The notes: generated from the sequence alone by a model not told the origin. DNA of 35,984 nt from Calditrichota bacterium (GCA_013150955.1 JAADJD010000031.1:1-35984), one strand, 5' to 3'. Numbered from the stretch's first letter, positions 25,757 to 34,389 are shown. Program-made: numbers and translations.

Positions 25757-27274
25757 ATGATCTTTGCCTGGTTGATTTTTTTGATCTATGTAAGCGTTAC
25801 CCTGGGTTTGGCCTGGAAAGGGCACCAGAAAACAGACTCCTTCCGCAGCTATGCCATTGGCATGGGGGATATGAAACCCTGGGTGGTGGCGTTTGCTCTG
25901 GCAGCCAGCATGACCAGTACCGCAACTTTCGTTATTAATCCCGGTATCGTGTACGCGTATGGATTGTCCGCCGTGCTGGGGTACGGAGTCGCTGCCGGTA
26001 CCGGATTGATGCTGGGGATTGTTATTCTGTCCAAAGGGTTTCGTCGGTACGGCATCAAAGAAGCCGGATTAACCGTCCCCGACTGGATCGGTCGTCGATT
26101 TGGTTCCCGGAAAATGGCCGCTTTTTATGCCGTGGTGAATCTTTTGCTGATTGCCATGGTCGTGCTGATCTGTTACGCCATGGCGGGCCTGTTGGTGGCC
26201 ACCCTCCAGTTGCCAGCCGTCTTTCCCAACTCCAGTTTTGAAGTAGCACTTGCCATCATCGTGGTTTTTGTATTTGCGTACACCTACATTGGTGGAACTT
26301 ATGCCCATGCTTACACCAATATGGTGCAGGGATTGGTAATGCTGGTGGTTGCGGTGTTGCTGGTAGGTTCCGGAATTCCCCTGTTACAGGATAATTTGCT
26401 GGAGAAACTGGCAGCGATAGACCCCCTGCTGGCCCAGCCCATTCACCCCGGTAGTCTGTTATTCCGAAACGTATTCGAAGTGTTTGTGGCCAATTTTGTG
26501 GTGGGATTTGCTCTGGCGGCGCAACCCCATTTTGTGATAAAATCGCTTTACGTGCGCAGCGAACGCGATGTGAATCGTTACCTGGCACTGGCCATCCTCA
26601 TCGGTGTTGTGTTTACCTCGGTATTGCTTTGTGGATTGTATGCCCGCGTGGCTCGTGGGCCCTTTGTGGAGCAGTTCATTCAGCAAAATCAGATGGGAAT
26701 CGATGGAGTAATGCCGGCATACATTGTCAGCACCTTCCCGCCCCTGGTGGCGTTGTTTATTTCCATCGCGATTCTGGCGGCAGGAATGTCCACTCTGGAT
26801 GGCATCGTGGTGGCCCTTTCAGCCATTCTGGCCAATGATTTGTTCCTTCCCTGGTATCGTCGCAGGAAACCGGATCCCCGCCGCGAATTGCAGATGACCT
26901 TCCGTGTGGGACGCATTGCTGTGCTGGCGCTGGGAGGAGTGGCGTTTGGGCTTTCGTTATACCAGCATTATCATAAAGAATTCTCCATCGCTATTTTCGC
27001 TCAGGAGGGGGTGTACGCATTGTTTGCGGCAACCTTTATCCCCTTGATGGCTGGAATGTTTTTTCGCAACGTTTCTCGTCATCTGGTGTGGGGAACCTCA
27101 CTGGTGGCATTGGGGATTCATTTCGGATTTCGGTACGGGAAATGGACCCTGTTAACCCCGGCCGATTACACCAATCCGGGATTGACGGCCACTTATGGCC
27201 TGCTGGTAAGTCTGGGAATTGTCGCCTACTATGTTGTAGGTAAACGCCTGTTTTCTCGAAGTCCTTCATCGTAG
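25757..27274 (+). CDS. sodium:solute symporter (SSS family)
   Basis: A 505-residue inner-membrane transporter with about 13 hydrophobic segments, typical of Na+-coupled SSS (LeuT-fold) carriers. Visible landmarks are an N-terminal helix (AWLIFLIYVSVTLGLAW), the AASMTSTATFVINPG unwound first core helix, YTYIGGTYAHAYTNMVQGLVM (the usual GG.xxA..tD.vQg motif, with Asn in place of the common Asp) and ILAAGMSTLDGIVVALSAIL. ATG 25757 with upstream GGTGGGG is preferred to TTG 25733. Relatives carry proline, pantothenate, acetate or sugars. The substrate here may be small organic acids or alcohols released by the neighbouring hydrolase, but this is inference. Confidence 0.88.
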   Translation: MIFAWLIFLIYVSVTLGLAWKGHQKTDSFRSYAIGMGDMKPWVVAFALAASMTSTATFVINPGIVYAYGLSAVLGYGVAAGTGLMLGIVILSKGFRRYGIKEAGLTVPDWIGRRFGSRKMAAFYAVVNLLLIAMVVLICYAMAGLLVATLQLPAVFPNSSFEVALAIIVVFVFAYTYIGGTYAHAYTNMVQGLVMLVVAVLLVGSGIPLLQDNLLEKLAAIDPLLAQPIHPGSLLFRNVFEVFVANFVVGFALAAQPHFVIKSLYVRSERDVNRYLALAILIGVVFTSVLLCGLYARVARGPFVEQFIQQNQMGIDGVMPAYIVSTFPPLVALFISIAILAAGMSTLDGIVVALSAILANDLFLPWYRRRKPDPRRELQMTFRVGRIAVLALGGVAFGLSLYQHYHKEFSIAIFAQEGVYALFAATFIPLMAGMFFRNVSRHLVWGTSLVALGIHFGFRYGKWTLLTPADYTNPGLTATYGLLVSLGIVAYYVVGKRLFSRSPSS

Positions 27275-27325
27275 CAATTAACGGATGATGTATTTTAAAC
27301 CGTAAAGTTTTAAGCCTGAATGATG

Positions 27326-27528
27326 GATAAACCGCGGATCGCGCGAATGATTTCAAAAAATATTTGCAAAATCCCGAATAAACCCTGGAACACATTTTCA
27401 TCCAGGTATCATCAAATGGATTTTGTTTTATTCGTTTTAATTCGTGTAATTCGTAGGCTATTGAATAATCCGGGATTATTTGTGGGAATTCATGTAATTC
27501 GTGGTCCAATGCATAATCCGAGTTAAAA
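27326..27528 (-). repeat. MITE-like repeat, copy E
   Basis: Reverse-oriented copy running from GGATAAACCGCGGATCGCG to ATGCATAATCCGAGTTAAAA. Its last bases sit directly beside the ribosome site of the acyl-CoA ligase (ATG 27545), so the repeat supplies the leader of that gene. Confidence 0.8.
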
Positions 27529-27544
27529 ATTGAAGGATGGAATC

Positions 27545-29152
27545 ATGTTACCCGAATGTTATGAAACTATTCCACTGGATTGGGTGGGGGACTGGATTGG
27601 ACGCCGGGCGCGACTTACCCCCAATCGCGAAGCTGTGGTGGATCCGGAATCGGGCCAGCGGTGGACCTATGCCGAGCTGGACGACCGTGCCAATCGAGTG
27701 GGCACGTTTTTGGAACAGGGGCTGGGATTGCAGAAGGGCGACATCATTGCCCTGATGGCTCGAAATCGAGTGGAGTGCATCGATTTGTATTTCGCCTGTG
27801 GAAAAACGGGTGTGGTGCTGGCGCCGTTGAGCTATCGGTTACAATCACCGGAACTGAATGATTTATTACAACGATTACGCCCGCGGGTGTTGTTTTATGA
27901 ACACGCTTTTCAGTCCCTGGTGGATCAACTATCCCTGCAGGAACTGGATGCATTACCGATTGCTGTGGACGATTCTGCAGGACCATACGCAAAAGCATTC
28001 ATGGAACCCACCGCTCAACCCGTGAACCGTCCCCTGGCCATGAATGACCTCTTCCTGCTTGTGCATACCGGCGGGACTACCGCCACTCCCAAGATCTGTC
28101 GAATTACCCACCGGCAAATGTTCTGGAATTCCATTAATTTGATCATCACCGGATCCGGTGCGATTGGTGCCCACACGCGGGAGCTGGTCATTTTTCCTTT
28201 CTACCATATTGGGGGATGGAATACGGTGACCCCGGTGTTTCATATTGGGGGATGCGTGGTGCTCATGCGGCAATTTGATGCCGATAAGGCACTGGAGTGG
28301 ATTGAGCAGGAACGGATTACCCACTTTGGTGGAGTGGAGGCCGTCTTTCAAATGTTGTTGGAAAGTCCCCGTTTTGACCAGACGGATTTGTCATCTCTGC
28401 AGTATGTGAACTCTGCCGGCGCCCCCTGTTCGCGAAAAGTCATGCAGGCATTCTGGAAACGAGGCATTGTGTTTACCCAATCCTACGGATTAACGGAAGC
28501 CGGACCCTCCAATTTCATTCACGCGGTGGAATCCGGAGTAGATCCCGAAGAAATAATTGCTCCTAATGCGGATTCGGTGGGCTGGCCCATGTTTCATACA
28601 GATTATCAGTTGAGGGATCCTGCGAGCGGTGCGGTGATTCAGGATCCCGACAAACCCAGGGAGCTCTGGTTTCGGAATCCCCACAGTTTTGCCGGTTATC
28701 ATAAGGACTCCGAACGAACCCGTAACGTTACTGACGATCAGGGATGGGTGCGTTCAGGCGACCTGGCAGTACGGAATGCGCAGGGGTACGTTCGTATTAT
28801 TGGCCGGGTGGACAATATGTTCATCAGTGGCGGTGAGAATATTTCCCCCGAAGAAGTGGAAAATGCCCTGATGCGGCATCCCGCAGTGGAGGCTGCCGCC
28901 GTGGTGGGCGTGCCCGATGACCGGTGGGGGCAGGTGGGATTCGCCGCGGTCGTGCGCCGTTCAGATCACCCGGTGTCGGAAGAGGAATTGAGACAGTTTT
29001 GTCGGCAGCAGATCGCTGCCTTTAAAGTACCGCGCTATATTCATTTTGTGGATGATTTGCCACGTACCGGTGCGGGAAAAATTGATCGGCAGGCATTGAA
29101 GCGCATCGCCGATGGGGTATTGCAGGAAAAACGGGCACCCGGCAAGTCGTGA
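27545..29152 (+). CDS. acyl-CoA ligase (AMP-forming, FadD-like)
   Basis: Activates a carboxylic acid to an acyl-AMP and then acyl-CoA. The 535 residues have the adenylate-forming core. The phosphate-binding loop is HTGGTTATPK (about 174-183). The A5 motif QSYGLTEAGP starts near 312, the A7 motif WVRSGDLAVRNAQGYVRIIG lies near 402-421, and the hinge follows, with ISGGENISPEEVE (A8). The catalytic Lys is about 512 in RTGAGKIDRQAL (A10). ATG 27545 follows AAGGATGGA. It resembles medium/long-chain fatty-acid or aryl-acid CoA ligases more than OleC beta-lactone synthetases. It sits between the symporter and the SDR/KASIII genes. A signature Thr/Cys variation (TPKICRI) is seen just after the P-loop. 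Substrate unknown. Confidence 0.9.
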   Translation: MLPECYETIPLDWVGDWIGRRARLTPNREAVVDPESGQRWTYAELDDRANRVGTFLEQGLGLQKGDIIALMARNRVECIDLYFACGKTGVVLAPLSYRLQSPELNDLLQRLRPRVLFYEHAFQSLVDQLSLQELDALPIAVDDSAGPYAKAFMEPTAQPVNRPLAMNDLFLLVHTGGTTATPKICRITHRQMFWNSINLIITGSGAIGAHTRELVIFPFYHIGGWNTVTPVFHIGGCVVLMRQFDADKALEWIEQERITHFGGVEAVFQMLLESPRFDQTDLSSLQYVNSAGAPCSRKVMQAFWKRGIVFTQSYGLTEAGPSNFIHAVESGVDPEEIIAPNADSVGWPMFHTDYQLRDPASGAVIQDPDKPRELWFRNPHSFAGYHKDSERTRNVTDDQGWVRSGDLAVRNAQGYVRIIGRVDNMFISGGENISPEEVENALMRHPAVEAAAVVGVPDDRWGQVGFAAVVRRSDHPVSEEELRQFCRQQIAAFKVPRYIHFVDDLPRTGAGKIDRQALKRIADGVLQEKRAPGKS

Positions 29153-29416
29153 GTGATGGTCAGGAAACGAACGGGTCGTACAGGGCCAATCCCGTTTGGG
29201 TATTTACAGATGCAGGAACCGATTAGCATTAGTAAAAGAGCGGGTCAGGAAAAACGTCGTAAAAAGTGCGCAGGTTACAGAAAAATTAAGACGGGTGGGA
29301 GGATAGGGGACGGAGGGTTTTAAAGGGTAAGCAACCCTTTCCTGCAACCGTTTCGTCACCTATGGGCCGGTACCAGAGTATGCGTGATCCCGGTAGTAAA
29401 TAATGGCATTCATCAC
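29153..29416. other. non-coding stretch after the acyl-CoA ligase, with hairpin
   Basis: No gene is supported. A perfect 7-bp hairpin, AAAGGGT/ACCCTTT at 29322-29340 with a five-base loop, may end the upstream transcript, but no T-run follows, so a rho-independent terminator is not certain. Together with repeat copy F, the gene-free gap runs to 29926. Confidence 0.4.
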
Positions 29417-29787
29417 TTAAACCCAAATATTGCATTAAACCGCGAATCACGCGAATGAAACCCAAAAATATCTACAAAATCGCGATTAAACTCCGAAACA
29501 CATTTTCATCCAGATCGAATCCAAGGTATTTTATTAATTTTATTTGTGTTAATTCGTGTAATTCGTGGTTCTAATGCATAATCTGGGTTAAACCGCGAAT
29601 CACGCGAATGAAGCTAAAAAAATGTCGGCACAATCGCGAATAAACCCTGGAATACTTTTTCATACAGACACAATCCAATTTATTTTATTGGTTTTATTTG
29701 TGTTAATTCGTGTGATTCGTAGGCTAATGCATAATCTGGGTTTAATTCGTGTAATTCGTAGGCTCATACATAATCTGGATTAAAAAG
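29417..29787 (-). repeat. MITE-like repeat, copy F (tandem pair plus fragment)
   Basis: Two reverse-oriented units (about 29417-29590 and 29587-29743) share a junction of GCATAATCTGGGTTAAACCG, and a 45-bp right-end fragment follows. The shared boundary suggests duplication through the end sequences. Confidence 0.8.
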
Positions 29788-29862
29788 GGTTTCCGGGTAA
29801 AAATTTTCAAAATGGGGCAAATGCCTCTTGATTTTTTTATCTGAATTACGTTATCTTCTAAA

Positions 29863-29890
29863 CGTTTGGAAAATTGCAAATGTTTGATAT
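29863..29890 (+). promoter_or_regulatory. candidate operator/promoter element upstream of SDR
   Basis: Reads CGTTTGgAAAATtgCAAATG then TTTGaTAt (lower case marks differences). It matches the element at 24803-24830 at 23 of 28 positions without gaps. It lies about 37 bases before ATG 29927, overlapping where a -35/-10 region would be expected. Confidence 0.45.
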
Positions 29891-29926
29891 TGATTTAATC
29901 GTGTTCCATTCGATAACGGGGGCGTC

Positions 29927-30670
29927 ATGATGCAATTTAAAGATACCGTAGTCATCATCACCGGCGCCGCGCGCGGCATCGGTCGTACAGCAGCTGAAAT
30001 GTTCGCTCGCCGTGGGGCCACGGTGTGGATCTGGGATGTGGATCCCGAGCAGGGAAACACAACTGCTGCATCTCTGCAGCAACAGCAACTCTCCGTCTTT
30101 TTTCAACCAGTAGACGTCACCCGATCCGAAAGCGTTGCCGAAGCGGTAGACCGGGTTCGAAGCGAGTCGGGAACCATTCACGTCCTCATCAACAATGCCG
30201 GTATCGTTCAGGATGCCACCCTGATGAAGATGGAGCCCCGACAATGGCAGGCGGTACTGGATGTCAACCTGACGGGTGTGTTTCATTGTACCCAGCAGGT
30301 TGCGCCGGTCATGGTTCAGGAAGGTTATGGACGCATCATCAATACCAGCTCCGTGGTGGGACTCTACGGGAATTTTGGGCAATCCAATTATGTGGCCACC
30401 AAAGCCGGCGTGATTGGGCTCACCAAGGTGTGGGCCAGGGAATTGGGGCGAAAAGGCATTACGGTGAATGCCGTGGCACCGGGATTTGTCGCCACGGAAA
30501 TGGTGGAAACCGTTCCGCAAAAAGTATTGGACATGGTTGTTCAACGCACACCGGTGGGGCGCCTGGGCTCTCCAGAAGATGTGGCGTATGCCTACCTGTT
30601 TCTGGCCTCCAGAGAAGCCGGATTCATTAACGGTGCTGTGTTGAGTGTGGATGGAGGATTTATTCCTTAA
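29927..30670 (+). CDS. short-chain dehydrogenase/reductase, FabG-like
   Basis: A 247-residue classical SDR, probably an NAD(P)H-dependent 3-oxoacyl reductase or the reverse hydroxyacyl dehydrogenase. Features are ITGAARGIGRTAAE (nucleotide-binding TGxxxGIG, about 11-24), NNAGI (about 87-91), catalytic Ser142, Tyr155 and Lys159 (NTSSVVG, SNYVATKAG), and VNAVAPGFVATEM. The first half has WDVDPEQG after the second strand; Asp in that region leans toward NAD(H), but this is uncertain. The C-terminal INGAVLSVDGGF is the normal FabG-type ending. The KASIII gene starts 22 bp downstream and the TonB receptor follows, indicating one operon of SDR, KASIII and receptor. Confidence 0.9.
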   Translation: MMQFKDTVVIITGAARGIGRTAAEMFARRGATVWIWDVDPEQGNTTAASLQQQQLSVFFQPVDVTRSESVAEAVDRVRSESGTIHVLINNAGIVQDATLMKMEPRQWQAVLDVNLTGVFHCTQQVAPVMVQEGYGRIINTSSVVGLYGNFGQSNYVATKAGVIGLTKVWARELGRKGITVNAVAPGFVATEMVETVPQKVLDMVVQRTPVGRLGSPEDVAYAYLFLASREAGFINGAVLSVDGGFIP

Positions 30671-30692
30671 CAGGCGAAAAGGAGAAATGGGA

Positions 30693-31685
30693 ATGATGCG
30701 CAACGCCGTGATTGTGGGATCAGGAATGTATGCCCCGGAACGGGTGTTAACCAATGCCTATTTCAACGAATTGTTGGGAGAGGATGTGGACACCTGGCTG
30801 CGGGAGAATGTGAATATTTATGAAAGACGATGGTGTCGCGAGGACGAGTCGACGGCAGATTTATGTGTCGCAGCCAGCCAGAAGGCGCTGGCCAGTGCGG
30901 GCATAGAACCAGATGCACTGGATCTGATCATTGTGGCCACGGATACCCCCGAATATATCTCGCCCTCCACGGCCTCAGTCGTTCAGCATCGTCTGGGAGC
31001 CCGAAATGCGGGAACGTTTGATATCAACACCGCCTGTGCTGGATTTGTAACTGCCCTGGATGTGGGCAGCCGCTACATCCGAAGCGATCAATCCTACCGG
31101 TACATCCTGGTTATTGGGGCCTATGCCATGAGCAAATATCTGGATATGACCGATAAAAAAACGGTTACCCTATTCGCGGATGGGGCGGGCGCGGTGGTGC
31201 TGGCAGCAGTCCAAGATAAAACGCGGGGATTTATTGGCAGTCACCTCCGTACCGAAGGGGAGTACCACGACTATATGGGGATCTACGCCGGGGGAACTCA
31301 CCAGCCAATCACGGAGACCGTTCTGAAACAGAAAGCGCATTTGCTAAAATTTGTGCGAAAATTTCCGCCGGATTTGAATGTGACCCGCTGGACATCCATG
31401 ATTCAGGAAGTCACTTCCCGTCACGGATTCACTCCCGCCGATGTGAAGCATTACTTCTTTACCCAGATTAACATTCGTAGCATACGAGAGACTCTGGATC
31501 GCCTGGGATTACCCCACGATCGGGCGCACACCATCATGCAGCGATACGGATACACCGGTTCCGCCTGTATTCCCATGGCCTTTGCTGATGCGCAGCAGCA
31601 AGGCAAGCTAATGGAAGGAGACCTGGTGTGTTTTATGGGATCCGGGGGAGGTGCTGCTTTTGCCTGTGCACTGTTTCGGCTTTAA
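30693..31685 (+). CDS. ketoacyl-ACP synthase III-like enzyme lacking the usual His/Asn
   Basis: A 330-residue thiolase-fold protein related to FabH, which condenses acyl-CoA with malonyl-ACP. The nucleophile Cys115 sits in NTACAGFVTALD, matching E. coli Cys112. The C-terminal half ends FMGSGGGAAFACALFRL. Where FabH has HQAN (His244), this protein has TQIN (Thr257). Where FabH has GNTSSA (Asn274), it has GYTGSACIP (Tyr287). It therefore keeps the acyl-accepting Cys but not the decarboxylation pair, suggesting a non-decarboxylative acyltransferase or another condensation chemistry. ATG 30693 has GGAG eight bases upstream; the upstream ATG at 30687 is too close to that site. It lies between the SDR and the TonB receptor. 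Confidence 0.88.
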   Translation: MMRNAVIVGSGMYAPERVLTNAYFNELLGEDVDTWLRENVNIYERRWCREDESTADLCVAASQKALASAGIEPDALDLIIVATDTPEYISPSTASVVQHRLGARNAGTFDINTACAGFVTALDVGSRYIRSDQSYRYILVIGAYAMSKYLDMTDKKTVTLFADGAGAVVLAAVQDKTRGFIGSHLRTEGEYHDYMGIYAGGTHQPITETVLKQKAHLLKFVRKFPPDLNVTRWTSMIQEVTSRHGFTPADVKHYFFTQINIRSIRETLDRLGLPHDRAHTIMQRYGYTGSACIPMAFADAQQQGKLMEGDLVCFMGSGGGAAFACALFRL

Positions 31686-31715
31686 CCCTTTGCTAACATA
31701 AAGAGGAGGCCTGTT

Positions 31716-34073
31716 ATGAAGCCGTTTATCGTTGTTGTGTTTTTAATGGGAATGGTGCTGGGTGCCCTGGCCCAGACAGGCACCGTTTCCGGTGTGGTCA
31801 CCGATGCGGACACGCAGCAGCCACTCATTGGTGCCAATGTGGTTGTTAAGAATACCCATTTGGGGGCATCTACCGATGAGGACGGGTATTTCCGAATCGA
31901 AAATCTGTCTCCCGGGGCATATACCCTGGTGATCAGTTACATTGGTTATCGGGAAGCCGAAGTCCCGGTGGATGTGCGGGCGGGGGAGACCACTGAAGTT
32001 CAGGTGGCATTGCAAGCCGCTCAAATTCCGGGAGATGTGGTGGTTGTCACCGCTACCCGGGGATCGGAAAAGGTCGTAGATGCCCCCGCAACCATTAATG
32101 TCCTGACCGCTCGTGATTTTGAATTAATCCCCACATACAATTACGAATTGGCTTTTGCTACCATGAAGGGGGTGGATTTTGTGCGCACGGGCGTGGATGG
32201 CGTGGGGTTGAATGCGCGGGGATTTAATAGTGCCTTCAACACCAAAGTGTTGCTGCTCACGGACAATCGAATTTCCATGATGCCCGGCACCGGTCTGCCC
32301 GCCGGAAACATGAATCCAGTGATTAAAGAAGACATCAATACCATGGAAGTGGTGTTGGGGCCGGCGTCCGCATTATATGGTGCCAACGCCCACAATGGGA
32401 TTGTAAATGTTATTACGCGCGATCCCCGAAATTTCCGGGGAACCACCCTGGCATTGAGTGTGGGCAACCAGGACGTAAAAAGCGGGCGTTTGTACCATGC
32501 CGGCGTGTTGGGGAAATTTGCTTACAAATTAACAGGAGAATATTCAGCCGGTACGGAATTTAAATTCGTGGATACCGTTTACGTGGGGCAGCTGGCGGTT
32601 CCCGAAACACCGGATTTTAAATTCGAGCACATCCGCGGATCGGCTTCGCTATACTATCGTTTATTTGAAAACAGTGACCTCATTGCCTCCTATGGTCGCA
32701 GTGTGAACAGTGGGCTTGGGGTAACCAACAATGGACGAAACCAGATAAAAGATTGGGTTTACGAATACGCTCAATTGCGATTTGTGAGTCCCCACCTGTT
32801 TGCCCAGGTTTACCGCACCTCAGTGGATGCCGGGAAGACCCATTCTTTGCGAAACAAGGCCATTTACATGTTGTCCGGACTTTCTTATACCGATGCGGTG
32901 GAAAAGGCCACCTTTATTGATCGGTCTTCCACACTTTTCGGGGAGATTCAATTCAATCAAACCATCGCTGGATTCGGCATTACGCTGGGAGCCAATTATC
33001 AGAAGGACATGCCGGTCAGTGAAGGCACTTACCTGGCAGATACCGGGAATGTTTCCATTGACCTGGTCCAGTATGGTGTGGTGGCGCAGGTGGATCGACG
33101 CTTGTTTGGCGGCTGGTTGCGGGCGATCGGAGCCGTGCGATATGATTATCATGAAAATTATGGGACGCAAATTAGCCCAAAAGCCGGTCTGGTGCTTAAT
33201 GCACTGAATGGTGCATTCCGGGTGACATTTGGACGTGGATATGTGGCCCCTACCATTTTGCACCAGGAATTGTATATTCCCATTTCGGCTGGATTCATCC
33301 TGCGCGGGAACGGCGATGGCTTCACGCTGTTGGATGGCACCAAAATCGATCCGCTGAAACCGGAAACGGTGGACACCTGGGAAGTGGGTTACAAAGGTGC
33401 TCCGGTACAACGCCTGTATCTGGATGTGAACGCCTACTATTCTCGGAATCAGAATTTTATATCGCCTTTGAATGTCATTGGTGTGGTTAAAGAGATTGGT
33501 GGGGTACCGGTTGCTCCTACCGTGGTTATGACATATTTGAATTTTGGTGAAGTCAACACCTACGGCGCAGATCTGGCTGCCGAATTTGCCGTTTCATCGA
33601 ATATCACCCTGCGGGGCACGTTTTCCTATTTTGGTTCCAATTTAGATACCGCACGAACCAATCCCGATGGGACAAAGTACTGGGACATCAATAAAGATGG
33701 CAAGGTGACGCCCAATGAAATCAGCCTGAACACCCCTACTTACAAATGGTCGCTCACTCTGTTAATGACCGATGTGTTCTTGCGGAACCTGACCACAGCC
33801 ATTACCATCCGTGGGGTTGCGGAGTACGATATGGTTTCCGGTATTCACATGGCTTCTGCCACCGGGGTAGGCACCCGATTATCCGGGTTTAATTTCAACT
33901 ATGGGCCCCTGGGTGGATTTACCACGGTGGGTATCAGTGCCGGTTATCGTGTCAATCAGGTATTGACACTGGGTTTTTCGGCCAGCAATATTTTCAATGT
34001 GGAACAGCGAGAATTTGTGGGATCACCGTCCATTGGGCGGTTAATGTCTCTGGAAGCCCGCGTAAGTTTTTAA
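31716..34073 (+). CDS. TonB-dependent receptor with carboxypeptidase-regulatory N-domain
   Basis: A 785-residue outer-membrane active transporter. The signal peptide ends GALA at residue 19, giving Gln20. Residues about 20-105 are a CarboxypepD-regulatory-like domain (GTVSGVVTDADTQQPLIGA, YRIENL-type strands, VISYIGYREAEV), as in SusC-type receptors. The plug follows at about 110-225 (VVVTATRGSEKVVDAPATI, LNARGFNS, EVVLGPASALYGANAHNGIV), then a 22-strand-type barrel ending LEARVSF with terminal Phe. An EF-hand-like loop DINKDGKVTPNE lies at about 657-668 in an extracellular loop. The upstream AAAGAGGAGG is a strong ribosome site. Operon position after SDR and KASIII suggests uptake of the module's substrate. 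No SusD partner is present. Confidence 0.92.
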   Translation: MKPFIVVVFLMGMVLGALAQTGTVSGVVTDADTQQPLIGANVVVKNTHLGASTDEDGYFRIENLSPGAYTLVISYIGYREAEVPVDVRAGETTEVQVALQAAQIPGDVVVVTATRGSEKVVDAPATINVLTARDFELIPTYNYELAFATMKGVDFVRTGVDGVGLNARGFNSAFNTKVLLLTDNRISMMPGTGLPAGNMNPVIKEDINTMEVVLGPASALYGANAHNGIVNVITRDPRNFRGTTLALSVGNQDVKSGRLYHAGVLGKFAYKLTGEYSAGTEFKFVDTVYVGQLAVPETPDFKFEHIRGSASLYYRLFENSDLIASYGRSVNSGLGVTNNGRNQIKDWVYEYAQLRFVSPHLFAQVYRTSVDAGKTHSLRNKAIYMLSGLSYTDAVEKATFIDRSSTLFGEIQFNQTIAGFGITLGANYQKDMPVSEGTYLADTGNVSIDLVQYGVVAQVDRRLFGGWLRAIGAVRYDYHENYGTQISPKAGLVLNALNGAFRVTFGRGYVAPTILHQELYIPISAGFILRGNGDGFTLLDGTKIDPLKPETVDTWEVGYKGAPVQRLYLDVNAYYSRNQNFISPLNVIGVVKEIGGVPVAPTVVMTYLNFGEVNTYGADLAAEFAVSSNITLRGTFSYFGSNLDTARTNPDGTKYWDINKDGKVTPNEISLNTPTYKWSLTLLMTDVFLRNLTTAITIRGVAEYDMVSGIHMASATGVGTRLSGFNFNYGPLGGFTTVGISAGYRVNQVLTLGFSASNIFNVEQREFVGSPSIGRLMSLEARVSF

Positions 34074-34097
34074 AACCATGTTGCCCACATAGCCTCC

Positions 34098-34132
34098 CCC
34101 CATGGGAAATCCCGATTGGATTTCCCGTGGGG
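34098..34132. repeat. 15-bp stem-loop 25 bases after the TonB receptor stop
   Basis: The arms CCCCATGGGAAATCC (34098-34112) and GGATTTCCCGTGGGG (34118-34132) pair with one G-T wobble around a five-base loop. TAAAAAAG follows, not a T-run, so it is probably the first palindrome of the downstream cluster rather than a classic terminator, although it could still end or protect the transcript. Confidence 0.7.
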
Positions 34133-34221
34133 TAAAAAAGGCAGCCCGGGAGTCGGAGCGGTCCATCCACAAACAAATGCGCCTGGAAGTGCCCATTAGC
34201 GGGTTACCACCCTTTATCCCC

Positions 34222-34270
34222 AAATCCGCAATCCCAAATCCGACATCCGAAATCCGAAATCCGCAATACG
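34222..34270. repeat. heptamer tandem array 1 (AAATCCG-type)
   Basis: Seven consecutive 7-base units: AAATCCG, CAATCCC, AAATCCG, ACATCCG, AAATCCG, AAATCCG, CAATACG. Variation is almost confined to the first two bases and one final base. Confidence 0.9.
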
Positions 34271-34275
34271 ACCCC

Positions 34276-34319
34276 GCCCCGTAAGGGCAAAATATGTTAG
34301 CCCGGAGCAACGCTCCGGG
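34276..34319. repeat. palindrome pair (GCCC-GTAA-GGGC and CCCGGAGC/GCTCCGGG)
   Basis: A short hairpin at 34276-34288 and a perfect 8-bp hairpin at 34301-34319 are joined by AAAATATGTTA. The same order, a GCCC-GTA-GGGC hairpin then a CCCGG palindrome after a short A-rich linker, recurs at 34695-34738. Confidence 0.85.
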
Positions 34320-34349
34320 AATCGGAGAGATTCCCAAAAAAACAAATGC

Positions 34350-34362
34350 GCCCTGTAAGGGC
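34350..34362. repeat. palindrome GCCCT-GTA-AGGGC
   Basis: Perfect 5-bp stem with GTA loop followed by ATAATAAATAATAA. An identical hairpin lies at 34770-34782. Confidence 0.85.
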
Positions 34363-34389
34363 ATAATAAATAATAAGCAGGCGGCTCCC

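Noticed and set aside
24851-31685. An OleABCD-like olefin/beta-lactone pathway (hydrolase, AMP ligase, SDR, thiolase-fold enzyme are the same four classes)
   Set aside because: The hydrolase has a Ser, not the OleB Asp nucleophile. The SDR is a 247-residue FabG type, not the longer OleD. The ligase looks FadD-like. The KASIII lacks the His/Asn kept in OleA.
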